A stretch of DNA of 64,000 nt from an uncultured Bacilli bacterium (lineage in GTDB: Bacteria; Bacillota_I; Bacilli_A; RF39; UBA660), in contig CAKPRZ010000002.1 in the NCBI GenBank assembly GCA_934183165.1, positions 62,001 through 126,000 of the forward strand, given 5' to 3'. The notes below the pieces were generated by a model. The model was not told where the DNA came from, did not search any database, and was given only the letters and a program-made list of their open reading frames with translations. The translations under genes were made by a program, and so were the position numbers. Positions within the stretch are counted from its first letter, which is position 1, and each line of letters starts with the position of its first letter. This document shows, in pieces, positions 33,214 to 40,829 of the stretch.

Positions 33214-34734
33214 ATGGAAAAAGAAAAATATTATATAACAACTGCAATAGCTTATACTTCTGGGAAACCACATATAGGAAACACTTATGAAATAGTTTTG
33301 GCTGATGCAATAGCTAGATATAAAAGGTTTAGAGGTTATGATGTTTATTTTCAAACTGGAACAGATGAACATGGAGAAAAAATTGAGTTAAAGGCTAAAG
33401 AGCAAGGCGTAACACCAAAAGAGTTTGTTGATTCTATCTCTAGTGAAATAAAAAGAATATGGGATATTATGGATACCAGTTATGATGGATTTGTTAGAAC
33501 AACTGATTTAAATCATGAAAAACAGGTTCAAAAAATATTTAAAAAAATGTATGAAAAAGGAGATATATACCTTGGAAAATATGAAGGATTGTATTGTACT
33601 CCTTGTGAATCTTTTTTTACTGAAAGTCAATTAATAGACGGAAAGTGTCCTGATTGTGGACGTGAAGTAAAAAAAGCAGAAGAAGAAGCATATTTCTTTA
33701 AATTATCAAAATATCAAGATAAACTAGTGGAATATTACAATAGCCATCCTGATTTTATTAAGCCAGAAGCTAGAAAAAATGAAATGATTAATAATTTTAT
33801 TAAGCCAGGATTACAAGATTTATGTGTTTCACGAACATCTTTTTCTTGGGGAATTCCAGTTGATTTCAATCCAAAGCATATAGTTTATGTTTGGCTAGAT
33901 GCCTTAACGAATTATATTACTAACATAGGATACGATGTTGATACTTCTAGCGATATGTTTAAAAAATATTGGCCAGCAGATTTGCATTTAATAGGAAAAG
34001 ATATTGTTAGGTTTCATACAATTTATTGGCCATGCTTTTTAATGTCACTTGATCTACCACTACCTAAACAAGTTTTTGGACACCCTTGGCTATTATTTGG
34101 AAATGATAAAATGAGTAAGTCAAAAGGAAATATATTATATGCTGATGATTTAGTTGAAGAGTTTGGTGTTGATGCAGTTAGGTATTATGTGTTACATGAA
34201 ATACCATATTCTAGTGATGGAAATTTAACTAAAGAATTATTAATAGAAAGAATAAATAGTGATTTAGCTAATGTTTTAGGTAATTTGGTAAATAGAACAA
34301 TTGCTATGGCTAATAAATATTTTGATGGTAATGTTATAAATAGTAATATAAAATCTGATTTAGATAATGAATTAATAGATAAAATTAATGACTTAGGGAA
34401 AAATGTTGATGATAAAATGAATAATTTGGAAGTGGGATCTGCATTAGACTCAATTTTTGATTTGTTGAGAAGAAGCAATAAATATATCGATGAAACTACT
34501 CCATGGATTCTAGCAAAAGATGAAACACAAAGTGATCGCTTACAAACAGTTCTTTATAATTTGTTAGAAGCAATTAGAGTATCAGCTGTTTACCTTGAAT
34601 CTTTCTTACCATCCACAGCTAAAGAGATATTTAGACAATTAGGTATAGATAAAAGACAAGATATTTATGCAAATGATAATATTTATAAAACAGAAAAACC
34701 ACAACCTTTATTTAATAGAATTGATATAAAATAA
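33214..34734 (+). CDS. metG: Methionyl-tRNA synthetase
   Basis: A 506-residue class I synthetase. HIGH-like PHIGN is near residues 19-23, the zinc knuckle CTPC...CPDC near 128-149, and KMSKSKGN near 299. It stops after the anticodon-binding helical domain and lacks the C-terminal EMAP-like tRNA-binding domain found in Bacillus MetS (about 660 residues). Second gene after the T-box. Confidence 0.97.
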   Translation: MEKEKYYITTAIAYTSGKPHIGNTYEIVLADAIARYKRFRGYDVYFQTGTDEHGEKIELKAKEQGVTPKEFVDSISSEIKRIWDIMDTSYDGFVRTTDLNHEKQVQKIFKKMYEKGDIYLGKYEGLYCTPCESFFTESQLIDGKCPDCGREVKKAEEEAYFFKLSKYQDKLVEYYNSHPDFIKPEARKNEMINNFIKPGLQDLCVSRTSFSWGIPVDFNPKHIVYVWLDALTNYITNIGYDVDTSSDMFKKYWPADLHLIGKDIVRFHTIYWPCFLMSLDLPLPKQVFGHPWLLFGNDKMSKSKGNILYADDLVEEFGVDAVRYYVLHEIPYSSDGNLTKELLIERINSDLANVLGNLVNRTIAMANKYFDGNVINSNIKSDLDNELIDKINDLGKNVDDKMNNLEVGSALDSIFDLLRRSNKYIDETTPWILAKDETQSDRLQTVLYNLLEAIRVSAVYLESFLPSTAKEIFRQLGIDKRQDIYANDNIYKTEKPQPLFNRIDIK

Positions 34735-34776
34735 TGTCAAACATTGTAAATTAAGATAAAAAGCTAGCAAAAGTAT

Positions 34777-34804
34777 TTGACTAATTTTTGGAATGATATA
34801 TACT
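34777..34804 (+). promoter_or_regulatory. Sigma-A promoter of the small membrane protein gene
   Basis: TTGACT, 16 bases, TATACT, 38 bp before the ATG at 34842. Confidence 0.7.
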
Positions 34805-34841
34805 GGTAATGTAGTGTAGTATTAAAAAGAAAGGGAATATT

Positions 34842-35006
34842 ATGGCAAAAGGAAACAGTTTTAACCCAGTAGTACTACTATTATTTATAGGAATATATTT
34901 TGTATTAAGTTATATTGATACAAAAATCATTCCGGAATTAATTTATGGTAGCATTTTACTTATTTATTATTTTAAGTATTTGCTTATAAATAAGAAGTCT
35001 ATTTAA
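34842..35006 (+). CDS. Small membrane protein of unknown function, 54 residues
   Basis: A 54-residue protein with two hydrophobic helices, NPVVLLLFIGIYFVLSYI (about 8-25) and LIYGSILLIYYFKYLLI (about 33-49), a short acidic/basic turn and a KK-rich tail. AAAGGGAATATT precedes the ATG. It has its own near-consensus promoter and its own terminator, which argues that it is a real, independently expressed gene. No family recognised. Confidence 0.65.
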   Translation: MAKGNSFNPVVLLLFIGIYFVLSYIDTKIIPELIYGSILLIYYFKYLLINKKSI

Positions 35007-35030
35007 AAGATATGTTTATATCTTTTTTTT
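35005..35030 (+). terminator. Intrinsic terminator after the small membrane protein
   Basis: AAAGATAT-GTTT-ATATCTTT followed by T5. Starts at the stop codon. Confidence 0.85.
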
Positions 35031-35058
35031 GTGGTATTATATAGAAGGAGTGATAAGC

Positions 35059-35820
35059 ATGTTTGTAGATTCACATTTACACTTAGATAGTTTTGAAAAC
35101 ATTGATGAGGTAATAAATAACGCTAAGGAAAGAAACGTTAAATATTTAATAGTTAGCTGTTGTTCAATGGATGAAATAGAAAATGGTCTCAAATTTATCA
35201 ATAAATATGATAATGTGTTTTTTTCTATTGGATTACATCCATCAGAAGCTAATAAATACTCTAAACAAGATTTAGAAAAAATTACACAAATTATTAAGCA
35301 ATACAGAAACAAAATAATAGCGGTAGGCGAGATAGGACTTGACTACTATTATGGTAAGGATAATGTAGAAAAACAGAGGCAATTATTTGATTTGCAGTTA
35401 CAATTAGCAGAACACTTGAACCTTCCAGTAGTTATTCATACTAGAGATGCTACAGCAGATACAATTGATATACTAAAATCACATTCTATTAAAGGCGTTA
35501 TCCATTGTTTTAATGGAAGTATTGAAACTGCTAATATTTATATAAAAATGGGATTTAAACTTGGATTAGGCGGTGTTTTAACCTTCAAAAATACTAAATT
35601 ACCATGTGTTATTGAAAAAATAGATTTATCTAATATAATTCTTGAAACAGATAGTCCTTATCTAGCACCTGTTCCATTAAGAGGAAGTATTAATGAACCT
35701 AAAAATATACCTATCATTGCAGAAAAATTAGCTCAAATAAAAGAAATTAGTGTTTTTGAAGTGGCTAGTATTACTACTAATAATGTAATTAATTTATTTG
35801 ACTTAAAAAAATGGTTATGA
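35059..35820 (+). CDS. tatD: TatD-family metal-dependent DNase/hydrolase
   Basis: A 253-residue TIM-barrel hydrolase. Metal ligands are in MFVDSHLHLDSF (H-x-H), GEIGLDYYY, VVIHTRDA, GVIHCFNGS and LETDSPYLAP. The start is ATG 35059 after AGAAGGAGTGATAAGC; the frame is open to 35029, inside the preceding terminator. Position after metG as in Bacillus yabD. Confidence 0.93.
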   Translation: MFVDSHLHLDSFENIDEVINNAKERNVKYLIVSCCSMDEIENGLKFINKYDNVFFSIGLHPSEANKYSKQDLEKITQIIKQYRNKIIAVGEIGLDYYYGKDNVEKQRQLFDLQLQLAEHLNLPVVIHTRDATADTIDILKSHSIKGVIHCFNGSIETANIYIKMGFKLGLGGVLTFKNTKLPCVIEKIDLSNIILETDSPYLAPVPLRGSINEPKNIPIIAEKLAQIKEISVFEVASITTNNVINLFDLKKWL

Positions 35821-35854
35821 TATATTGAAATTAATTTATAGTAGGTGATGTTTT

Positions 35855-36433
35855 TTGAAAAAAACTCTGTTATTAATAAGAAATCAAAGTATATATATAA
35901 TGTTCGTAATAGCATTTTTCTTAATTATTGCATTTGGATATAGTGATAAGACAGTAATTACTGAGGATGTTTCTAATGCAAGAGCAGTACAAGCTATTCA
36001 TTTGGTTTCAAAGTACAATAAAAAAGTAGTTTCTACTAAAAAGGTTACTAGTTTTAATGAGATTTTGGATTATGCGAAAAATATGCCAGTTAAATTTAGT
36101 GGAACAATGACGGGATACGGTCCTGATTGTAAAGGTTGTGGAGGGAAAACAGGCTGTCCGCCATCACAAAATGTAAAAAATGGTAATATCTATTTTAATG
36201 ATAATGAATATGGAAAAGTCAATATATTGGCGTCAGACAAGAGAATTCCTTGTGGTACTATTGTAAAAATTACTAATTCAACTCTTGGAAAAGAAGTTAT
36301 GGCTGTTGTTTTAGATAGGGGTGGAGCAATTAAAAATACAAAATTTGATTTACTTATGAAGACAGAAAAGGAAGCATCAAAAAAAGTTGGATTTCAAAAA
36401 GTAGAATATGAAATCGTGAGATGGGGATGGTAG
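35855..36433 (+). CDS. Membrane-anchored 3D-domain protein (YabE/RpfB-like C-terminus)
   Basis: A 192-residue protein with an N-terminal membrane anchor or signal (YIMFVIAFFLIIAFGY, about 14-29) and a C-terminal 3D domain of MltA-like fold: SGTMTGYGPDCKGCGGKTGC, then IPCGTIVKITNST, then VVLDRGGAIKNTKFDLLM, whose Asp residues name the domain. Such domains cut or bind peptidoglycan. In Bacillus yabE lies in this place but carries long repeats; those are absent. The start is TTG 35855 after AGGTGATG. Four Cys in GC-CGG-GC may form disulfides. Confidence 0.8.
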   Translation: MKKTLLLIRNQSIYIMFVIAFFLIIAFGYSDKTVITEDVSNARAVQAIHLVSKYNKKVVSTKKVTSFNEILDYAKNMPVKFSGTMTGYGPDCKGCGGKTGCPPSQNVKNGNIYFNDNEYGKVNILASDKRIPCGTIVKITNSTLGKEVMAVVLDRGGAIKNTKFDLLMKTEKEASKKVGFQKVEYEIVRWGW

Positions 36434-36472
36434 GTATCTTAATAAGATGCTTATTTTATGGGAGGATTTAAA

Positions 36473-37255
36473 TTGGAATATAATCATAAATTTAAAAAAA
36501 AATTTGGTCAAAATTTTCTTCAAGATAAATCTATTATAGATAAAATAGCAAATTCAATTGATGTTAGCGAAAATGATATAATTATTGAAATTGGACCTGG
36601 TGCAGGTTATTTAACTAAAGAGTTAATAACTAAGACAAGAGTCTTGGCATATGAAATAGATAAGGATTTAGAAGAGACATTAAATAGAATTAAAAATAAC
36701 AATTTAGAGATTGTTTGGGATGATTTTTTAAAAAGAGATATTAAAACCGATTTATCAAAATACACTTATGATAATGCCTATGTAATTGCTAATTTACCAT
36801 ACTATATAACTACTCCAATAATTACAAAAATTATTAATTCTGGGGTTCAGTTTAATGGAATAGTTGTAATGGTTCAAAAGGAAGTAGCCGATAGATTTTC
36901 AAGTTTACCAGGTTGTAGAGAATATGGGTCTATAACAGTTTTCTTAAATTATTATTTTAAAATCACTAAATTGTTTAATGTTAGTAGAAATTCATTTTAT
37001 CCTAAACCAAATGTTGATAGTGCGGTAATATATTTAAAGAATAAAAAAACAGAAGGCTTAAAAGTCAGTGAAGAAAAATTATTTAAACTTGTAAATGATT
37101 GTTTTAGATATAAACGAAAAACTATAAAAAATAATTTACAAGAATATGATTTAGAAAAAATATCCACAATTTTAGTGGAAAATGGATATTCATTAAGTTC
37201 AAGAGCTGAACAAATTCCATTAGAAATGTTCATAAAAATTGCGAATATAATTTAG
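36473..37255 (+). CDS. rsmA: 16S rRNA dimethyladenosine transferase RsmA (KsgA)
   Basis: A 260-residue enzyme that dimethylates A1518 and A1519. Motifs: KKFGQNFLQDKSI, IEIGPGAGYLTKEL (SAM loop), ANLPYYITTPII (NLPY) and FYPKPNVDSAVI. Start TTG 36473 sits after GGGAGGATTTAAA; the ORF opens at ATG 36458, which overlaps that ribosome binding site and is unlikely. Confidence 0.96.
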   Translation: MEYNHKFKKKFGQNFLQDKSIIDKIANSIDVSENDIIIEIGPGAGYLTKELITKTRVLAYEIDKDLEETLNRIKNNNLEIVWDDFLKRDIKTDLSKYTYDNAYVIANLPYYITTPIITKIINSGVQFNGIVVMVQKEVADRFSSLPGCREYGSITVFLNYYFKITKLFNVSRNSFYPKPNVDSAVIYLKNKKTEGLKVSEEKLFKLVNDCFRYKRKTIKNNLQEYDLEKISTILVENGYSLSSRAEQIPLEMFIKIANII

Positions 37256-37270
37256 TGTAAAGCATATTAT
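37242..37270 (+). promoter_or_regulatory. Sigma-E-like promoter of yabG
   Basis: CGAATATA, 13 bases, CATATTAT. The -10 lies in TAAAGCATATTATTA (37258-37272), which recurs exactly upstream of yabP at 38707-38721. The -35 lies in the last codons of rsmA. Confidence 0.5.
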
Positions 37271-37285
37271 TAGATTGGTGATAAT

Positions 37286-38080
37286 ATGCTTTTTAAAATT
37301 GGTGATATAGTAACTAGAAATTCTTATAATAATGATACTATTTTTAAAATAGTATCAATTGATGGTGCGCTGATATATTTGAAAGGTGTTAATGTGAGAC
37401 TTTATGCAGATAGTCCAGCTAGTGATTTAAAACTAGTCGATAAAAATGAAACTGATTTAGAGAGTGAAGATGATGAAGTTTTAATTGAAAGATCTAATGA
37501 TATCTTAAATTTAGATAGAAGTTCGTATTTTTATTTACCAGGTAAAATATTACATATTGATGGTGATAAAGAATATTTAGATAGATGTATGAAGTTTTAT
37601 AAAAAAATGAAAGTTAAAGCATATGGTGTTGTAGAAAAAGAAGAAGTAGTCGCAAATGAAATAGAGAATTATCTGCAAAAATTACAACCAGATATTGTGA
37701 TTATTACTGGACACGATTTTTTTTACAAAGATAGAAAAGATTTAACTAATATAGATAATTATAGAAACAGTAAATATTTTGTTGAATCAGTGAAAAAGGC
37801 AAGGGAATATGAAAAATCACAGGATAAATTGGTAATAATTGCTGGTGCATGTCAGTCAAATTACGAGGAACTCATAAAAAATGGTGCTAATTTTGCTAGT
37901 AGTCCTAAAAGAGTTAATATTCATGCATTAGATCCAGCAATAATAGCAACATCAATAGCATTATCTCCAAAAAATGAACCGATTGATATATTAAAAATAA
38001 TTTCTAGAACAAAATATAAGGAAGATGGTATAGGTGGAATAATAACTAATGGTATTATGTATATGGGGTATCCAAGATGA
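37286..38080 (+). CDS. yabG: Sporulation-specific protease YabG
   Basis: A 264-residue spore-coat maturation protease. Stretches such as MLFKIGDIVTRNSYNNDTIF, ILHIDGDKEYLDRCMKFYKK, PDIVIITGHDF and AGACQSNYEELIKNGANFAS are typical of YabG. In Bacillus it processes SpoIVA, YeeK and other coat proteins. Overlaps veg as ATGA, though veg is vegetative, so veg probably also has its own promoter. Confidence 0.93.
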   Translation: MLFKIGDIVTRNSYNNDTIFKIVSIDGALIYLKGVNVRLYADSPASDLKLVDKNETDLESEDDEVLIERSNDILNLDRSSYFYLPGKILHIDGDKEYLDRCMKFYKKMKVKAYGVVEKEEVVANEIENYLQKLQPDIVIITGHDFFYKDRKDLTNIDNYRNSKYFVESVKKAREYEKSQDKLVIIAGACQSNYEELIKNGANFASSPKRVNIHALDPAIIATSIALSPKNEPIDILKIISRTKYKEDGIGGIITNGIMYMGYPR

Positions 38081-38298
38081 ATATAAAAAAAATAAAGGAA
38101 AACCTAGAAAGTAGAAAAGGTAAAACTTTAAAATTTAGATTCAATGGTAGTCGAAATCAAATAGAGGAATTTGAGGGAATAATAGAAAACACCTATAATT
38201 TTGTTTTTACTATAAAATTAACTAATAATTCAAATCAAACTAAAAGCTTTAGTTATAGTGATATCTTAACTGATAGTCTGGAAATTTTTACAAAATAA
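38077..38298 (+). CDS. veg: Veg protein
   Basis: A 73-residue beta-barrel-like protein, IKKIKENLESRKGKTLKFRF then NGSRNQIEEFEGIIENTY, matching Bacillus Veg. In Bacillus Veg is abundant in growth, affects biofilm formation via SinR and is needed in germination and outgrowth. Starts within the yabG stop codon. Confidence 0.9.
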   Translation: MNIKKIKENLESRKGKTLKFRFNGSRNQIEEFEGIIENTYNFVFTIKLTNNSNQTKSFSYSDILTDSLEIFTK

Positions 38299-38370
38299 TA
38301 TTGCTTTTTCTAATTATTTATTATAATATTATATTGTAAAGTTGGATACTTTAAGAGGGAGGATACGTAG

Positions 38371-38655
38371 ATGAAAATCACATCAGTAAATGTACGTAAA
38401 ATTGAAAAAGAAGGATCACGAATGAAGGGAATTGCATCTGTATTATTAGATGACAGTTTTGCAGTTCATGATATCAGAATAATAGAAGGAGACAATGGTT
38501 TATTTATAGCTATGCCAAGTAGAAAGACTGCTGTAGGTGGATATCGTGATATAGCGCATCCTATCAATCCAGAAGTTAGAACTATGTTTGAAGAGGCTAT
38601 CTTTGATGCTTATAATAAAGCAGATGATGAATCTGTTGAATCAGAAGAAGAATAA
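38371..38655 (+). CDS. spoVG: SpoVG RNA-binding regulator
   Basis: A 94-residue protein, MKITSVNVRKIEKEGSRMKG then IASVLLDDSFAVHDIRIIEG, nearly the SpoVG family consensus, with MPSRKTAVGGYRDIAHPINP. SpoVG binds nucleic acid and modulates many genes, including septation during sporulation. ATG follows GAGGGAGGATACGTAG. The 72-bp leader has TATAAT but no convincing sigma-H sequence. Confidence 0.97.
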   Translation: MKITSVNVRKIEKEGSRMKGIASVLLDDSFAVHDIRIIEGDNGLFIAMPSRKTAVGGYRDIAHPINPEVRTMFEEAIFDAYNKADDESVESEEE

Positions 38656-38665
38656 TTTGATTTAG

Positions 38666-38692
38666 AAAGAGAAATTAGATTTCTCTTTTTTT
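38666..38692 (+). terminator. Intrinsic terminator after spoVG
   Basis: AAAGAGAAAT-TAG-ATTTCTCTTT running into T; a 10-bp perfect stem. Confidence 0.9.
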
Positions 38693-38719
38693 CATGTTTT
38701 CATTCATAAAGCATATTAT
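38691..38719 (+). promoter_or_regulatory. Sigma-E-like promoter of yabPQ
   Basis: TTCATGTT, 13 bases, CATATTAT; the -10 lies in TAAAGCATATTATTA, identical to the yabG element. yabP is sigma-E controlled in Bacillus. Confidence 0.5.
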
Positions 38720-38736
38720 TAACTGGGAGGAAGAAA

Positions 38737-39030
38737 ATGGATAAAGTAGATAATCTAGTTAATAATTATAATCATAGTGTTAATATGGTAGAGAGAAAAA
38801 ACATGATAGTTACTGGAGTAAAAAAAATAGACAATTTTGATAGTGAAGAATTTTTATTAGAAACGAACATGGGTCACTTAATAATAAAGGGTACAGATTT
38901 AGACTTAGTAAAATTAGATACTATGCAGGGTAATGTTTCTATAAAGGGAACAATAATTTCTTTTTCTTATGTTGAAGATTATAAAAATAAAAGTAAAGAA
39001 AACAGTATACTAAATAGATTATTTAAGTAA
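38737..39030 (+). CDS. yabP: Sporulation protein YabP
   Basis: A 97-residue protein with the YabP/YqfC fold: ERKNMIVTGVKKIDNFDSEE, LLETNMGHLIIKGTDLDLVKL, and GNVSIKGTIISFSYVED. It is needed in the mother cell in Bacillus for spore coat and cortex development. TAATG overlap with yabQ. ATG follows GGGAGGAAGAAA. Confidence 0.92.
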   Translation: MDKVDNLVNNYNHSVNMVERKNMIVTGVKKIDNFDSEEFLLETNMGHLIIKGTDLDLVKLDTMQGNVSIKGTIISFSYVEDYKNKSKENSILNRLFK

Positions 39031-39308
39031 TGTCATTAGAAATACAAATTCAGTCTTTAGTTTTTTCTTTTTTATATGGTATGACTTTTTCTTTATTTTT
39101 TAATCTTTTTTATAAATATTTATTTAAAACTAAAATTTTGTTTAAAATTCTAGTGAACTTTATATTTATTTTTATATTCACTAATATTTATTTTATAATA
39201 AATAAAATTATAAATAATGGTGTAGTAAATTATTATTTTTTGATTATGATTATACTAGGATTCTTTTTGGGAAATATAAAGACTAAAAAAATAAGACTTA
39301 AAAATTAA
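39030..39308 (+). CDS. yabQ: Sporulation membrane protein YabQ
   Basis: A 92-residue membrane protein with three helices: FSFLYGMTFSLFFNLFYKY, ILVNFIFIFIFTNIYFII and YYFLIMIILGFFLGNI. The pattern and its place after yabP match YabQ, which anchors cortex assembly in the outer forespore membrane. Much shorter than the roughly 210-residue Bacillus protein, as in many other spore formers. divIC and yabR, which follow in Bacillus, are missing. Confidence 0.85.
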   Translation: MSLEIQIQSLVFSFLYGMTFSLFFNLFYKYLFKTKILFKILVNFIFIFIFTNIYFIINKIINNGVVNYYFLIMIILGFFLGNIKTKKIRLKN

Positions 39309-39330
39309 TTCAAGCGAATTAATTTTTTTT
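39303..39330 (+). terminator. Intrinsic terminator after yabQ
   Basis: AATTAATTC-AAGC-GAATTAATT followed by T6; 9-bp perfect stem. Confidence 0.9.
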
Positions 39331-39398
39331 AGATTTTTTCAATTATATACAAGATACAAAATTTGTAGTATAATTAAATTGGGTTTTTAGGAGGTATA

Positions 39399-40397
39399 AT
39401 GCATAAAAAAGAATTTAGTGTAATAAAGAAATGTTTAAAAAAAGCTTCTAATATTTTTATTATTGGGCATAAAGATATTGATTTAGACGCATTTGGGGCA
39501 GCTATAGGGATATACTGTTATGCGTCATTTAATAAAAAGGATGCATATATTATTCTTGATGATAAAAAATTGGAAGATAGTGTAAAAAAAGTAATTGATA
39601 GTTATAGTAGTAAAATTAATATAGTAAAAAGTGGAGATATTAATATAACCATTGATAGTGATAGTCTATTAGTGATAGTTGATACTAATAAAAAATATTT
39701 ATTACAAAATCCAGATATTATAGAAAAATTTAATAACATAATTATAATAGATCATCATGGTATTGGTAGCAATACAGTCGATTTAGAGAATGCTTTATTG
39801 TTTATTGATTCTAATGCATCTAGTACTTGTGAAATTATAACAAATATGTTAGAAAATGATAACTTAATAGTTGATAAGGATGTAGCGACTACAATACTTG
39901 CAGGCATTGTTTTAGATACTAACAATTTTGTTATAAAGACAAATAGCAGTACTTATCATGCGGCATATTATCTATCTAACTGTGGAGCTGACTCTAAAGC
40001 AGTACAATACCTATTGAAACAAAATATAAAAGAATATATAGAAATGCAAAAAGTAATAACAGAAGTTAAAATAGTCAAAAAAATTGCTATTAGTAAAGGA
40101 TTACAAACTAGAATATATAGACGTGAAGATTTAGCTAAAATTGCTGATACCATTTTACTTTTTAATAATATTGAAGCATCATTTGTTGTTGGAAAGATAG
40201 ATGGTGGAATTGGAATTAGTGCTAGGAGCATGGGAAATATAAATATAGGAAAAATAATGGAACAATTTGGTGGTGGTGGTGATAATCATGAAGCCGCAGC
40301 TAAAATAAAAGATAAATCATTAAATGAAGTTATTACAGAAATAACAAAAATTGCAAAAAAAATAAAGGAGGAAGAAAATGAAAGTTCTATTCATTAA
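39399..40397 (+). CDS. Stand-alone DHH/DHHA1 phosphodiesterase, GdpP-like
   Basis: A 332-residue soluble phosphoesterase. DHH motifs: IFIIGHKDIDLDAFGAAIG (1), LLVIVDTN (2), IIIDHHG (3) and LAGIVLDTNNF (4); the DHHA1 part has GIGISARSMG and QFGGGGDNHEAAA. The GH(K)xDxD-A-G-A wording and the position directly before rplI and dnaB match GdpP (YybT), which hydrolyses cyclic di-AMP. GdpP is about 660 residues with two membrane helices, a PAS-like and a GGDEF-like domain; all are absent, and the 90 bp upstream hold no remnant. It could act as a DhhP/Pde2-type c-di-AMP or pApA hydrolase or as a nanoRNase. It overlaps rplI by 20 bp. Confidence 0.85.
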   Translation: MHKKEFSVIKKCLKKASNIFIIGHKDIDLDAFGAAIGIYCYASFNKKDAYIILDDKKLEDSVKKVIDSYSSKINIVKSGDINITIDSDSLLVIVDTNKKYLLQNPDIIEKFNNIIIIDHHGIGSNTVDLENALLFIDSNASSTCEIITNMLENDNLIVDKDVATTILAGIVLDTNNFVIKTNSSTYHAAYYLSNCGADSKAVQYLLKQNIKEYIEMQKVITEVKIVKKIAISKGLQTRIYRREDLAKIADTILLFNNIEASFVVGKIDGGIGISARSMGNINIGKIMEQFGGGGDNHEAAAKIKDKSLNEVITEITKIAKKIKEEENESSIH

Positions 40398-40818
40398 GGA
40401 TTTAAGAGGCCAAGGTAAAAAAGGCGAAAAAAAAGAAGTAAAAACAGGTTATGCTCAAAACTTTTTAATAAAGAATGGTTATGCCGTTCAACTAAATGAA
40501 CAAACTTTATCAAAGTATAATCATGAACAAGCAATTAAGAAAGCAACTGATGAAAAAAATAGAGAAGAAGCAATAAAATTAAAAGATTCTATTGAAAAAT
40601 TGGAACTTACATTTAAAGTTAATGTTGGAAAAGAAGATAAAGTATTTGGAAAAATAAGTTCAAAACAAGTAAAAGAATTACTTGCTGTTAAAGGATTTAA
40701 TATTGATAAAAAACAAATCGATATTGATGATAGTGTTGCAAGTTTGGGATATCATAATATAAATATTATTTTGTATAAAGATGTAATTGCAAAATTAAAA
40801 ATAAAACTAGAAAAATAG
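40378..40818 (+). CDS. rplI: Ribosomal protein L9
   Basis: A 146-residue L9: KVLFIKDLRGQGKKGEKKEV then KTGYAQNFLIKNGYAV is the N-terminal signature, followed by the long central helix and a C-terminal domain with VFGKISSKQVKELL. Starts within the phosphodiesterase gene after GGAGGAAGAAA; gdpP-rplI-dnaB order is as in Bacillus. Confidence 0.96.
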   Translation: MKVLFIKDLRGQGKKGEKKEVKTGYAQNFLIKNGYAVQLNEQTLSKYNHEQAIKKATDEKNREEAIKLKDSIEKLELTFKVNVGKEDKVFGKISSKQVKELLAVKGFNIDKKQIDIDDSVASLGYHNINIILYKDVIAKLKIKLEK

Positions 40819-40829
40819 AAGGTGGTAAA

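Noticed and set aside
39309..39398. Vestigial N-terminal half of gdpP
   Set aside because: Only 90 bp, mostly terminator and promoter-like sequence, with no membrane or PAS coding remnant.
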